Source: Polaromonas glacialis (GTDB taxonomy: Bacteria > Pseudomonadota > Gammaproteobacteria > Burkholderiales > Burkholderiaceae_C). Taken from it: a stretch of DNA of 64,000 bases. Of this stretch, positions 57,176-64,000 are shown one piece after another. Position numbers and translations under genes: made by a program. Where the stretch lies: the NCBI RefSeq assembly GCF_000709345.1, contig NZ_KL448323.1:124001-188000 (forward strand), given 5' to 3'. The notes beneath the pieces were generated by a model. That model did no database searches. It worked only from the letters and a program-made list of their open reading frames with translations, and was not told the DNA's origin. The stretch's first letter is position 1. Every line of letters begins with the position of its first letter.

Positions 57176-58648
57176 ATGCAAGTAGCCGCTTCGATCTTCA
57201 AGGCCTATGACATCCGGGGCGTCGTCCCCAGCACGGTGACCGAAGCGGTTGCCGAGGCCATCGGCAAGGCCTTTGGCACCCTGGCGCTGGCGCAGGGCGA
57301 GACGGCGGTGGCGGTCGGGCGCGACGGCCGGCTCAGCGGCCCGTCGCTCAGCGCGGCACTGGTGCGCGGCTTGACCGCCGTCGGCATCGAGGTGATCGAT
57401 GTCGGCATGGTCACCACGCCGATGCTGTACTTTGCCGCCAACACGCTGTGCAACAGCGGCATCCAGGTCACCGGCAGCCACAACCCCAAGGACTACAACG
57501 GCTTCAAGATGGTCATGGCCGGGCGCGCCATCTACGGCGACGACATCCAGGCGATCCGCGCCATGATGGAAGGCGAAACCTGGGCGCTGAAAGACGGCGG
57601 CAGCGTGCGCCCTGTCGATGTCACCGACGCCTACCAGGCGCGCATCGTCTCCGACATCAAGCTGGCGCGGCCGATGAAGGTCGTCGTCGATTGCGGCAAC
57701 GGCATTGCCGGCGCGACGGCGCCCGATATCTTCCGCGCCATCGGCTGCGAGGTGACCGAACTGTTCAGCGAGGTCGACGGCAACTTTCCCAACCACCATC
57801 CCGACCCGAGCAAGCCCGAGAACCTGCAGGACCTGATCAAGGCGCTGCAGTCCGGCGACGCCGAGCTCGGCCTGGCCTTCGACGGCGACGGCGACCGCCT
57901 GGGCATTGTCACCAAGGACGGTCAGAACATCTACCCCGACCGCCAGATGATGCTGTTCGCGCGTGACGTGCTGAGCCGCGTGCCCGGCGGCACCGTCGTC
58001 TATGACGTGAAATGCTCGCAGCGCCTGGCGCCCGACATCGAGGCCGCCGGCGGCGTGCCGCTGATGTACAAGACCGGCCATTCGCTGATCAAGGCCAAGA
58101 TGAAGGAAGTCGATTCCCCGCTGGGCGGCGAGATGAGCGGCCACATCTTCTTCAAGGAGCGCTGGTTCGGCTTCGACGACGGCACCTACGCCGGCTGCCG
58201 GCTGCTCGAAATCGTCAGCAAGGCGCCAGACGCCGGCGTGCTGCTCAACAGCCTGCCGACCAGCTTCAGCACGCCCGAGATCAACGTGCCCTGCGCCGAA
58301 GGCGAGCAGCACACCTTGGTGGCAAAAATGGTGGGCATGGCCAATGAGGCCGTGCGCAGCGCCGGGCCGCCCCAAGCAAGCACAGCCCCCTCGGGGGGCA
58401 GCGAACCACGCGAAGCGGGGAGCGTAGGGGCTCTGTTCGACGCGCCGGCCAAAATCTCGACCATCGACGGCGTGCGCGTGGACTGGCCCGACGGCTTTGG
58501 CCTGATTCGCGCGTCCAACACCACGCCGGTGCTGGTGCTGCGCTTTGAAGGCCAGACGCAGGCGGCGCTGGACCGCATCCAGGCCGACATGCTGGTGCTG
58601 CTTCGCAGCGTGAAACCCGATGCGGTGTTTGCCGCGCCTGCGCATTGA
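57176..58648 (+). CDS. Phosphomannomutase/phosphoglucomutase
   Basis: 490 residues; interconverts hexose 1- and 6-phosphates, feeding glgC and sugar-nucleotide pathways. The phosphoserine loop is VTGSHNPKDYNG, the metal-binding loop AFDGDGDRLG, the sugar-binding loop GGEMSGHIFF and the phosphate loop RASNTTPVLVLRFEG. The family is usually about 460 residues. Residues about 396-419 (AGPPQASTAPSGGSEPREAG...) are encoded by a type 2 repeat placed between domains 3 and 4, in frame. Whether glucose or mannose is preferred (pgm versus manB) is not clear. Confidence 0.95.
   Translation: MQVAASIFKAYDIRGVVPSTVTEAVAEAIGKAFGTLALAQGETAVAVGRDGRLSGPSLSAALVRGLTAVGIEVIDVGMVTTPMLYFAANTLCNSGIQVTGSHNPKDYNGFKMVMAGRAIYGDDIQAIRAMMEGETWALKDGGSVRPVDVTDAYQARIVSDIKLARPMKVVVDCGNGIAGATAPDIFRAIGCEVTELFSEVDGNFPNHHPDPSKPENLQDLIKALQSGDAELGLAFDGDGDRLGIVTKDGQNIYPDRQMMLFARDVLSRVPGGTVVYDVKCSQRLAPDIEAAGGVPLMYKTGHSLIKAKMKEVDSPLGGEMSGHIFFKERWFGFDDGTYAGCRLLEIVSKAPDAGVLLNSLPTSFSTPEINVPCAEGEQHTLVAKMVGMANEAVRSAGPPQASTAPSGGSEPREAGSVGALFDAPAKISTIDGVRVDWPDGFGLIRASNTTPVLVLRFEGQTQAALDRIQADMLVLLRSVKPDAVFAAPAH
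58361..58432. repeat. Type 2 repeat inside the phosphohexomutase gene
   Basis: GCCGGGCCGCCCC..., GCCCCCTCGGGGGGCAGCG and CGCGAAGCGGGGAGCGTAGG match the core of the copies at 20973 and 26851. Its length is about 72 bp, a multiple of three, so the frame stays open. Confidence 0.85.
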
Positions 58649-58658
58649 GCCACTTTCC

Positions 58659-58726
58659 GTCATTCCCGCAAAGGCGGGAATCCATCCCCATGCGCCGCAC
58701 TGGATTCCCGCCTTCGCGGGAATGAC
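58659..58726. repeat. REP-like palindrome pair (type 3)
   Basis: Two inverted units, GTCATTCCCGC-aaag-GCGGGAATCCA and TGGATTCCCGC-cttc-GCGGGAATGAC, lie between the phosphohexomutase gene and waaC. The outer half is the same unit as at 51662-51687. Confidence 0.9.
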
Positions 58727-58762
58727 AGTGATGGGCTGTACCGCGCCAGTAAATCATCCCGC

Positions 58763-59836
58763 GTGAAAATCCTCCTTGTCAAGTTGTCCTCGCTAGGCGA
58801 TGTGGTGCATGCCCTGCCGGTGGTGCAGGACATCCTCGCGGCCTTGCCTGGCGCGCAGATTGACTGGGTGGTCGAAAAATCGTTTGCGCCCATCCTGGCG
58901 CTGAGCACCGGGCTGCAGCGCGTCATTCCCTGCGAAATCCGGCGCTGGCGCAAGTCGCCGCTGTCCGCCGTCACGCGCCAGCAGTGGAACGCCTTCAAGG
59001 CCGACCTGCGCCAGACCGACTACGACGCGGTCATCGACCTGCAGGGTCTGACCAAATCGGCCGTGGTGGCGCGGCTGGCGCGGCTGGCGCCCGGCGGCAA
59101 GCGTTACGCGCTGGCCAACCAGACCGACGGCTCGGGCTACGAAGCGCCCACGCGCTGGGTGGCCGACGTAGCGATACGCGTCAATCCGCACATCCACGCC
59201 GTGCAGCGCTCGCGCGAACTGGCGGCCCGGGCGCTGGGCTATTCCCTCGCGCCAAGCCCGGACTTTGGGCTGAAAAGGCATTTTGCGCACACAGCACGGG
59301 CGCCAACAGCTCCTGAAAAAATAGCAAACAGGGTGGCTTTCGTGCATGGCACGTCGCGCGCCGACAAGGAATGGCCGCTGGCGCACTGGACCGCACTGGG
59401 CCATCGCCTGAATGCCGCCGGCTACCAGGTCGTGCTGCCCCATGGCAATGAAAACGAGAAGCGCAAAAGCCAGTCGATTGCCAGCGCGCTGAATGAAAGC
59501 GCGCCCGGCCATGCCGTCGTCTGGCCGCTGCTGCCGCTCGATGCGCTGACGCACGAGCTGGCCCAGTGCGCCGGTGTCATCGGCGTGGACAGCGGCGTCA
59601 GCCACATCGCCGTGGCGCTCGACCTGCCGCATGTGCAGCTCTACAACTTCGACACCGCCTGGCGCACCGGCCCCGACGCGGCCAGCGGTCGGCAGGTCAG
59701 CGTGTACGGCGCGCCCGCGCCCGGCGTGGATGATGTCTGGTGCGCCTGGCTCGGTTGCCTGGAAACCGTGCAGCAGGCACCGGAGCAGACTTCGGACGCC
59801 CTGGAATGGTCGGCGTCCGGGGCTGACGGCGAATGA
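58763..59836 (+). CDS. waaC: Lipopolysaccharide heptosyltransferase I
   Basis: 357 residues, GT9. It adds the first heptose to Kdo of the LPS inner core from ADP-heptose. The N-terminal KLSSLGDVVHALP and C-terminal GVDSGVSHIAVALDLP motifs are typical. The start is GTG 58763. A type 1 repeat encodes about residues 173-189 (TARAPTAPEKIAN) exactly at the linker between the two Rossmann domains. It overlaps waaA by 4 nt (ATGA). Confidence 0.94.
   Translation: MKILLVKLSSLGDVVHALPVVQDILAALPGAQIDWVVEKSFAPILALSTGLQRVIPCEIRRWRKSPLSAVTRQQWNAFKADLRQTDYDAVIDLQGLTKSAVVARLARLAPGGKRYALANQTDGSGYEAPTRWVADVAIRVNPHIHAVQRSRELAARALGYSLAPSPDFGLKRHFAHTARAPTAPEKIANRVAFVHGTSRADKEWPLAHWTALGHRLNAAGYQVVLPHGNENEKRKSQSIASALNESAPGHAVVWPLLPLDALTHELAQCAGVIGVDSGVSHIAVALDLPHVQLYNFDTAWRTGPDAASGRQVSVYGAPAPGVDDVWCAWLGCLETVQQAPEQTSDALEWSASGADGE
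59281..59330. repeat. Type 1 dispersed repeat inside waaC
   Basis: TTTTGCGCAC...GGGCGCCAACAGCTCCTGAAAAAATAGCAAAC is the inverse of the pattern TTGCTATT...AGCTG...TGCGCAAA shared by other type 1 copies. It is AT-richer than the flanking codons. Confidence 0.6.
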
Positions 59837-61170
59837 GCGGCTGGGCGCGCGCGCTGTATTCGTCGCTCATGACGCTCGGACAGCCGCTGCTGCGGCGCAA
59901 GCTGGCGCGGCGCGGGCGGCACGAACCGGGCTACCTCGAAGCCGTGGGCGAACGCTTCGGCCACTACAGCCAGCCGCCTGAAACGCAAGCGGAACTGGTC
60001 TGGGTGCATGCCGTGTCGCTGGGCGAAACCCGCACCGCCGCCATGCTGCTCAAGGCGCTGCGCGCGCAGTATCCGGCGCTGCGGCTGCTGCTCACGCACG
60101 GCACCGCCACCGGCCGCGAAGAGGGGCGGGCGCTGCTCAAGTCCATCGGCCGGCCCGGCGACATTCAGGTCTGGCAGCCGTGGGACAGCCCGCTAGCGGT
60201 GAAGCGCTTCTTCAGCCACTTCAAGCCGCGCCTGGGCCTGCTGATGGAAACCGAAATCTGGCCCAATCTCGTTGCCCAGGCCAAGGCGCGCCGCATGCCG
60301 CTGGTACTGGTCAATGGCCGGCTGTCGGAAAAGTCGCTCAAGCAGGCGCAAGGCCTGGCGCCCTTGTCGCTGCCGGCCTATGGCGCGCTGTCGGCCGTGT
60401 ACGCGCAAACCGAACGCGACGCCGGGCGCTTTCGCCAGTTGGGCGCGCCGGTCGCCGGCGTGTTCGGCAACCTGAAGTTCGACGCGACGCCGGACGCCGC
60501 CCAGCTGGCAAAAGGGCAGGCCTGGCGCCAGTCGCTGGCGCAGCCGGTGCTGGTGTTCGCCAGCTCGCGGGAAGGCGAGGAAGACCAGTTTCTTAAGCAA
60601 ATAAAGGCTTTTCCGCACGCCTCGCCTGCGCAAGCAGCTATGAATTCAGTAGCAATCAAGCCGGCCGCCGGTTTCAAGGCCCTGATCGTTCCGCGCCACC
60701 CGCAGCGTTTCGACGAAGTGGCCGTGCTCGCCGCGCAGCACGGCCTGCGCGTGTCTCGCCGCTCGCACTGGACCGGCAGCCCCGCCGACAACATGGAGGC
60801 GATGAACGCAGATGTCTGGCTCGGCGATTCGCTGGGCGAGATGGCGCTGTACTACGGCCTGGGCGACGCGGCGCTGCTGGGCGGCAGCTTTGCGCCGCTG
60901 GGCGGACAAAACCTGATCGAAGCCGCCGCCTGCGGCTGCCCGGTGGTGATGGGGCCGCACACCTTCAATTTCACCGAAGCGGCGGCGCTGGCCGAGGCCG
61001 AGGGCGCGGCGCTGCGCGTGGCGGACATGGCCGAGGCGGTGCAGGCCGGGCTGGCGCTGCTGCAAGATTCGGCCGCGCGGGCGCAAGCGGCGGCGGCCGG
61101 ACTGGCATTTGCGGCGCGCAACCGGGGGGCGACGGCGCGGACCGTGCAGGCGTTGCGCAGCTATCTGTAG
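59833..61170 (+). CDS. waaA: 3-deoxy-D-manno-octulosonic acid (Kdo) transferase
   Basis: 445 residues, GT30. It transfers Kdo from CMP-Kdo to lipid IVA at the inner membrane. A hydrophobic N-terminal anchor region is followed by VWVHAVSLGET, METEIWPNLV, a VPRHPQRFDEV segment and the C-terminal GGSFAPLGGQNLIEAAACG motif. Residues about 255-276 (KAFPHASPAQAAMNSVAIK) come from a type 1 repeat between the two lobes. It is translationally coupled to waaC (ATGA). Confidence 0.95.
   Translation: MSGWARALYSSLMTLGQPLLRRKLARRGRHEPGYLEAVGERFGHYSQPPETQAELVWVHAVSLGETRTAAMLLKALRAQYPALRLLLTHGTATGREEGRALLKSIGRPGDIQVWQPWDSPLAVKRFFSHFKPRLGLLMETEIWPNLVAQAKARRMPLVLVNGRLSEKSLKQAQGLAPLSLPAYGALSAVYAQTERDAGRFRQLGAPVAGVFGNLKFDATPDAAQLAKGQAWRQSLAQPVLVFASSREGEEDQFLKQIKAFPHASPAQAAMNSVAIKPAAGFKALIVPRHPQRFDEVAVLAAQHGLRVSRRSHWTGSPADNMEAMNADVWLGDSLGEMALYYGLGDAALLGGSFAPLGGQNLIEAAACGCPVVMGPHTFNFTEAAALAEAEGAALRVADMAEAVQAGLALLQDSAARAQAAAAGLAFAARNRGATARTVQALRSYL
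60597..60660. repeat. Type 1 dispersed repeat inside waaA
   Basis: The 30 bases 60626-60655 are identical to 47239-47268. The left half (AGCAAATAAAGGCTTTTCC...) is AT-rich and diverged. It is read in frame as about 20 residues without a stop. Confidence 0.85.
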
Positions 61171-61266
61171 CCTGCCCAGTGGTCCGGCATGGCCAGGCGC
61201 ACAGGCGTCGTCCCAGAGCGCGTGGCCGAACCGGCGCCTGCCGGAATCTCGCGATTTACATCTGTC

Positions 61267-61280
61267 TTGACAAGCATCAA
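61267..61280. promoter_or_regulatory. FNR/ANR-like box upstream of the coiled-coil gene
   Basis: TTGACAAGCATCAA differs from TTGATNNNNATCAA at one base. Its centre lies about 90 bp before the start at 61363. A weak -10-like TAAGGT at 61302-61307 would place the box near -41, the class II position. It also doubles as a TTGACA -35 hexamer, so the regulatory reading is tentative. Confidence 0.45.
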
Positions 61281-61362
61281 GGGCATTGCGCTTGCGCTGG
61301 CTAAGGTGGCCATTGTCCAAGCCGCCCACGAGCCATTTTTAAAACCGGCAAGGAACATTACC

Positions 61363-61650
61363 ATGACAAAAAGAGAAGAATACATCGCAAAAATGAAACT
61401 TCAGCTCGACGAGCTTGACGCCAAGATGGACCAGCTGGAAGCCAAGGCGAAAGAAGCTAAGGAAGACGCGCGCGCAAAGTACAAGGAAGAAATTGCCAAG
61501 TTGCGCCAGCAATCCAGGCTGGCCAAAGGCAAGTTAGAAGAACTCAAGGCTTCCGGGGAAGAGAAATGGGACGCCATGGTCGCCGAGATGGAAAAAATCC
61601 GCGACGCCGTTGCCCATTCCTACAACTACTTCAAGTCTCAACTCAAGTAG
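61363..61650 (+). CDS. Small coiled-coil protein (stress-type)
   Basis: 95 residues from ATG 61363, preceded by AAGGAA. The sequence is almost entirely charged heptads (MKLQLDELDAKMDQLEAKAKEAKEDARAK in part), so a long alpha-helical coiled coil is expected, ending in VAHSYNYFKSQLK. There is no signal peptide or membrane segment. Similar small proteins are often annotated as coiled-coil or sll1863-like stress proteins. It is a single gene, separate from waaA by 192 bp, possibly under anaerobic (FNR-type) control. Function unknown. Confidence 0.85.
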   Translation: MTKREEYIAKMKLQLDELDAKMDQLEAKAKEAKEDARAKYKEEIAKLRQQSRLAKGKLEELKASGEEKWDAMVAEMEKIRDAVAHSYNYFKSQLK

Positions 61651-61694
61651 CCGTGTGAAAACGCGTACAGAGCGGACCTCTGCCCGTCACCAAA

Positions 61695-63050
61695 TCAGCG
61701 CGCCAGCAGCCCGTTGACCTGCTGCAAATCCTCGGGCGTCAGCGTTCCGCTGGCCTGGCGCAGCCGCAGCCCGCCAAGCAGCACGTTGTAGCGCGCCTGC
61801 GCCAGGTCGCGCTTGGTCTGGAACAGCTGGCTTTGCGCATTGAGCACATCGATGTTGATGCGCACGCCGACCTGGTAGCCCAGGCGGTTGGCGTCCAGCG
61901 CGCTCTGGCTGGACAGCTCGGCGGCCTCCAGCGCGCGCACCTGGCCCTGGCCCGACTGCACGCCGAAGAATGCGGTGCGCACGTTTTGCGACACGCTGCG
62001 GCGCGCGCCTTCCAGGTCGCTCAGCGCCTTGTCGCGCAGCGCCAGCGTTTCGCGGATGCGGTTTTGCGTCGAGAAACCGGCGAACAGCGGCACGTTGAGC
62101 AGCAGGCCGACGCTGCCGGTGTTGGCGCGTGAGGAAATGCCGGCTTGCGCGGTGTTCGACGGGTTTTTGGTGACGTTGTAGCTGGCGGTCGCGTCCAGCG
62201 TGGGCTTGTGGCCGGCTTCGGCTTTTTTGACTTCCAGGTCGGCGATCTCGGCATTGCTGCGGGCCTGGCGAATCGCGGGGTTGACCTGTTCGGACTGGCT
62301 GACCCAGGTGTTGACTTCAGCCGGCACCACGTCGGGAAGGTTCACGGGAAGCGCCAGCGGCCGGGGCTGCGATTCGGTGATGCCGACCAGCTGGTCGAGC
62401 GCTATCTTGCGCACGCGCAGGTCGTTTTCGGCGGCGATTTCCTGGGCGCCCACCAGGTCAAAGCGCGCCTGGGCTTCGCGGGTGTCGGTGATGGTCGAGG
62501 TGCCGACCTCGAAATTGCGCTTGGCAAAGGCGAGTTGCTCGTTCACCGCTTCCTTTTGCGCCCGCACGAAGGCCAGCGTGTCCTGCGCGGCCAGCACGTC
62601 AAAATAAGCCTGGCTGGTGCGAACGATCAGGTCCTGCGATGCCGATTCCAGCTGGGCGCGGGCCAGATCGACCTGCCGGAAACCCTGCTCGTAATTGGCC
62701 CAGTTGCCCGGCCGGTACAGGGGCTGGCTGGCGCTCAGCGTGGCGTTCTGGGTGTTGAAGCTGGTGCCGCCGCCCGCCGGGGACGTGGTGCTGTCCACGT
62801 TGACGCGCGAGGCGCCCGCCGACAGGCCGGCGGTCGGCAATATGCCGGCCCGGGCCTGGTCGGCGCGCGCCAGGTTGGCGTCGTATTGCAGCTTGGCCGA
62901 CTGGTAGGTGGCGTCGAAGGCGCGCGCTGATTCATACAACTCGACCAGGGTCTGCGCCTGCGCCAGTGGCGCCAGGCTGGCCAGCGCGAATGCGACCGAA
63001 GCGGGCAGCATCGACAGGCGGGGGGCCGACAGTTTGTGGAGCAGGTTCAT
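61695..63050 (-). CDS. tolC: TolC-family outer membrane efflux protein
   Basis: 451 residues from ATG 63050. The signal peptide ends ALASLAPLAQAQ (about 1-33). Two repeated OEP domains alternate periplasmic coiled-coil helices and short barrel strands. Typical segments are SQPLYRPGNW, VLAAQDTLAFVRAQKEAV, LNVPLFAGF and IDVLNAQSQLFQTKRDLAQA. It forms a trimeric channel-tunnel for type I secretion or RND/MFS/ABC efflux. It follows the rhodanese and pcm genes on minus, and its inner-membrane partner is not in the window. Confidence 0.95.
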   Translation of the reverse strand: MNLLHKLSAPRLSMLPASVAFALASLAPLAQAQTLVELYESARAFDATYQSAKLQYDANLARADQARAGILPTAGLSAGASRVNVDSTTSPAGGGTSFNTQNATLSASQPLYRPGNWANYEQGFRQVDLARAQLESASQDLIVRTSQAYFDVLAAQDTLAFVRAQKEAVNEQLAFAKRNFEVGTSTITDTREAQARFDLVGAQEIAAENDLRVRKIALDQLVGITESQPRPLALPVNLPDVVPAEVNTWVSQSEQVNPAIRQARSNAEIADLEVKKAEAGHKPTLDATASYNVTKNPSNTAQAGISSRANTGSVGLLLNVPLFAGFSTQNRIRETLALRDKALSDLEGARRSVSQNVRTAFFGVQSGQGQVRALEAAELSSQSALDANRLGYQVGVRINIDVLNAQSQLFQTKRDLAQARYNVLLGGLRLRQASGTLTPEDLQQVNGLLAR

Positions 63051-63154
63051 AAAAGTCTTGCTTGAAGTTGAATGAATCAAAAATAAACCGGCCTGCGCCT
63101 GGCCAACGCACGCGAGGCAGTCCGGGCGGGTGTACCGCTGCGGACCACGGCCGC

Positions 63155-63520
63155 TTAATAGCGGGGAACCGACGGATCGACCTGTTGCGTCCAGGCGTCG
63201 ATGCCGCCCTGCAGGTTGACGACTTCGGCAAAACCGCCTTGCGCCAGGTAGTTGGCCACCTGCAGGCTGCGCATGCCGTGGTGGCACAGGCAGGCAATCG
63301 GATGGTCGGTGCCGAGCATGTCCTTCAGTTCGGCCAGGCGGCTTGGCACCTCGCGCATGGGCAGGGCCAGCAGGCTGAAGCCGTCTTCCCGGACCGATGC
63401 GGTTTGCACTTCCCAGGGTTCGCGCACATCGAGTACCACTGGCAGGACGGTTGGCGCCAAGCCGGCTGCGACACGGTCGCGCCAGGCGGCAAAGTCGGAG
63501 GGATTGAGTTGAGAAATCAT
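63155..63520 (-). CDS. Rhodanese-domain sulfurtransferase
   Basis: 121 residues; a single-domain rhodanese. Conserved points are the LDVREPWE motif (about 30-37), the active-site loop CHHGMRS with Cys79, and the C-terminal NLQGGIDAW. It may carry persulfide sulfur or act as a thiol enzyme; the physiological acceptor is unknown. It sits between pcm and tolC, an arrangement recurring next to waaA in Burkholderiales. Confidence 0.94.
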   Translation of the reverse strand: MISQLNPSDFAAWRDRVAAGLAPTVLPVVLDVREPWEVQTASVREDGFSLLALPMREVPSRLAELKDMLGTDHPIACLCHHGMRSLQVANYLAQGGFAEVVNLQGGIDAWTQQVDPSVPRY

Positions 63521-63549
63521 TCGGCTGGCCTTGCGGTGGGTTCAGGCAG

Positions 63550-64000
63550 TCAGAACGTGAATTTCGACGGCTCGGGGAAGTTGAGCAGCCGGGGCGCGAC
63601 CGTGTCCCAGGCCTGCATGGTGCGAAACGATTCCTTGCCGACGCGGGTGATGAGCGTGGCGCGCATTATCGGCTCGTAGCCGACGATGGCGCTGAGACGG
63701 CCGCCGACCTTGAGCAGCTCAAGCAGCGCGGGCGGCACTTCGGCCACCGAACCGCTCAGCAAGATCACGTCGAACGGGCCGCGCAGCGCGCCGTTCTCGG
63801 ACACGGCTTCGGCCAGGTTGGCCGCGCCGTCGGCCAGGCGCACTTCGGCGTTGTAGATGCCGGCTTTTTGCAGGTTGCGGCGCGCCATGTCCACCAGCGC
63901 CGGTTCGATCTCCAGGGTGATGACCTGCTGCGCGCGGTGCGCGAGCAGCGCGGCCATGTAACCGGAGCCGGTGCCGATTTCCAGCACCTTTTCATGCTTT
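63550..64000 (-). CDS. Protein-L-isoaspartate O-methyltransferase-like protein, 5' end cut by window
   Basis: 150 C-terminal residues are visible; the frame is open at the right edge (KHEKVLEIGTGSGYM), and the true start lies outside. SAM-binding motif I is LEIGTGSGY, followed by ITLEIEPALVDMA, FDVILLSGSV and VGGRLSAIVGYEP. These match PCMT-like proteins that methylate isoaspartyl residues in damaged proteins. Many Burkholderiales members of this tolC-linked gene lack proof of repair activity, so the symbol pcm is not assigned. Confidence 0.88.
   Translation of the reverse strand, partial: KHEKVLEIGTGSGYMAALLAHRAQQVITLEIEPALVDMARRNLQKAGIYNAEVRLADGAANLAEAVSENGALRGPFDVILLSGSVAEVPPALLELLKVGGRLSAIVGYEPIMRATLITRVGKESFRTMQAWDTVAPRLLNFPEPSKFTF

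Overview
The window reads as a chromosomal segment of a GC-rich betaproteobacterium in the Burkholderiales, most likely a Comamonadaceae member close to Polaromonas or Rhodoferax. The evidence is the gene order (folC-dedD-cvpA-purF-metZ-gltX; waaC-waaA facing tolC-rhodanese-pcm; prfB beside pepN), the protein sequences, and short dispersed repeats of types I associate with this family. The genus is an inference. No phage, plasmid, IS element, CRISPR array or rRNA gene was seen.

Layout. 1-1041: 3'-truncated transglutaminase-like protein. 1042-4475: AT-richer stretch with a YjbH-type exopolysaccharide barrel protein and a small lipoprotein. 4563-9634 (minus): tRNA-Thr, fbp, pepN and prfB, the last with its programmed frameshift. 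9721-15877 (minus): four overlapping or abutting signalling genes (triple-REC hybrid kinase, CheR, CheB domain, REC-kinase). 15963-29051: hydrolase, OmpA lipoprotein, aldo/keto reductase, YbaK-type deacylase, plsY, aspartyl protease, yajQ, murB, lipoprotein hydrolase, argG, ppnP, an ECF sigma/anti-sigma pair, a glycine-zipper protein and an ArsC-like reductase. 29288-36321: folC, dedD, cvpA, purF, metZ, gltX. 36403-37496: seven tRNA genes (Ala, then three Glu-Asp pairs on a 358-bp tandem repeat). 37560-41694: SWIM protein, SNF2 helicase and potassium channel. 42436-45556: alkylation-repair operon (ada-alkA fusion, ogt, DMT exporter). 45640-58648: glycogen locus, with malQ, glgX, glgB, glgP on minus and glgC, glgA, pgm on plus. 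58763-64000: LPS core genes waaC and waaA, a coiled-coil stress-type protein behind an FNR-like box, tolC, a rhodanese and a truncated pcm.

How the genes work together. The glycogen locus holds a complete cycle: hexose-phosphate interconversion (pgm), ADP-glucose synthesis (glgC), chain elongation (glgA), branching (glgB), phosphorolysis (glgP), debranching (glgX) and maltodextrin recycling (malQ). The alkylation operon combines adduct sensing, base excision and direct reversal.

The most unusual structure is a set of short dispersed repeats. An AT-rich, partly palindromic ~60-bp element (type 1) and a GC-rich 70-95-bp element (type 2) occur between genes and also inside conserved genes. There they are translated in frame as 17-26 extra residues at domain boundaries or loops of PepN, WaaC, WaaA, Ada-AlkA and the phosphohexomutase. 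Type 2 copies also sit directly behind two stop codons, and one of these separates a sigma factor gene from its anti-sigma gene.
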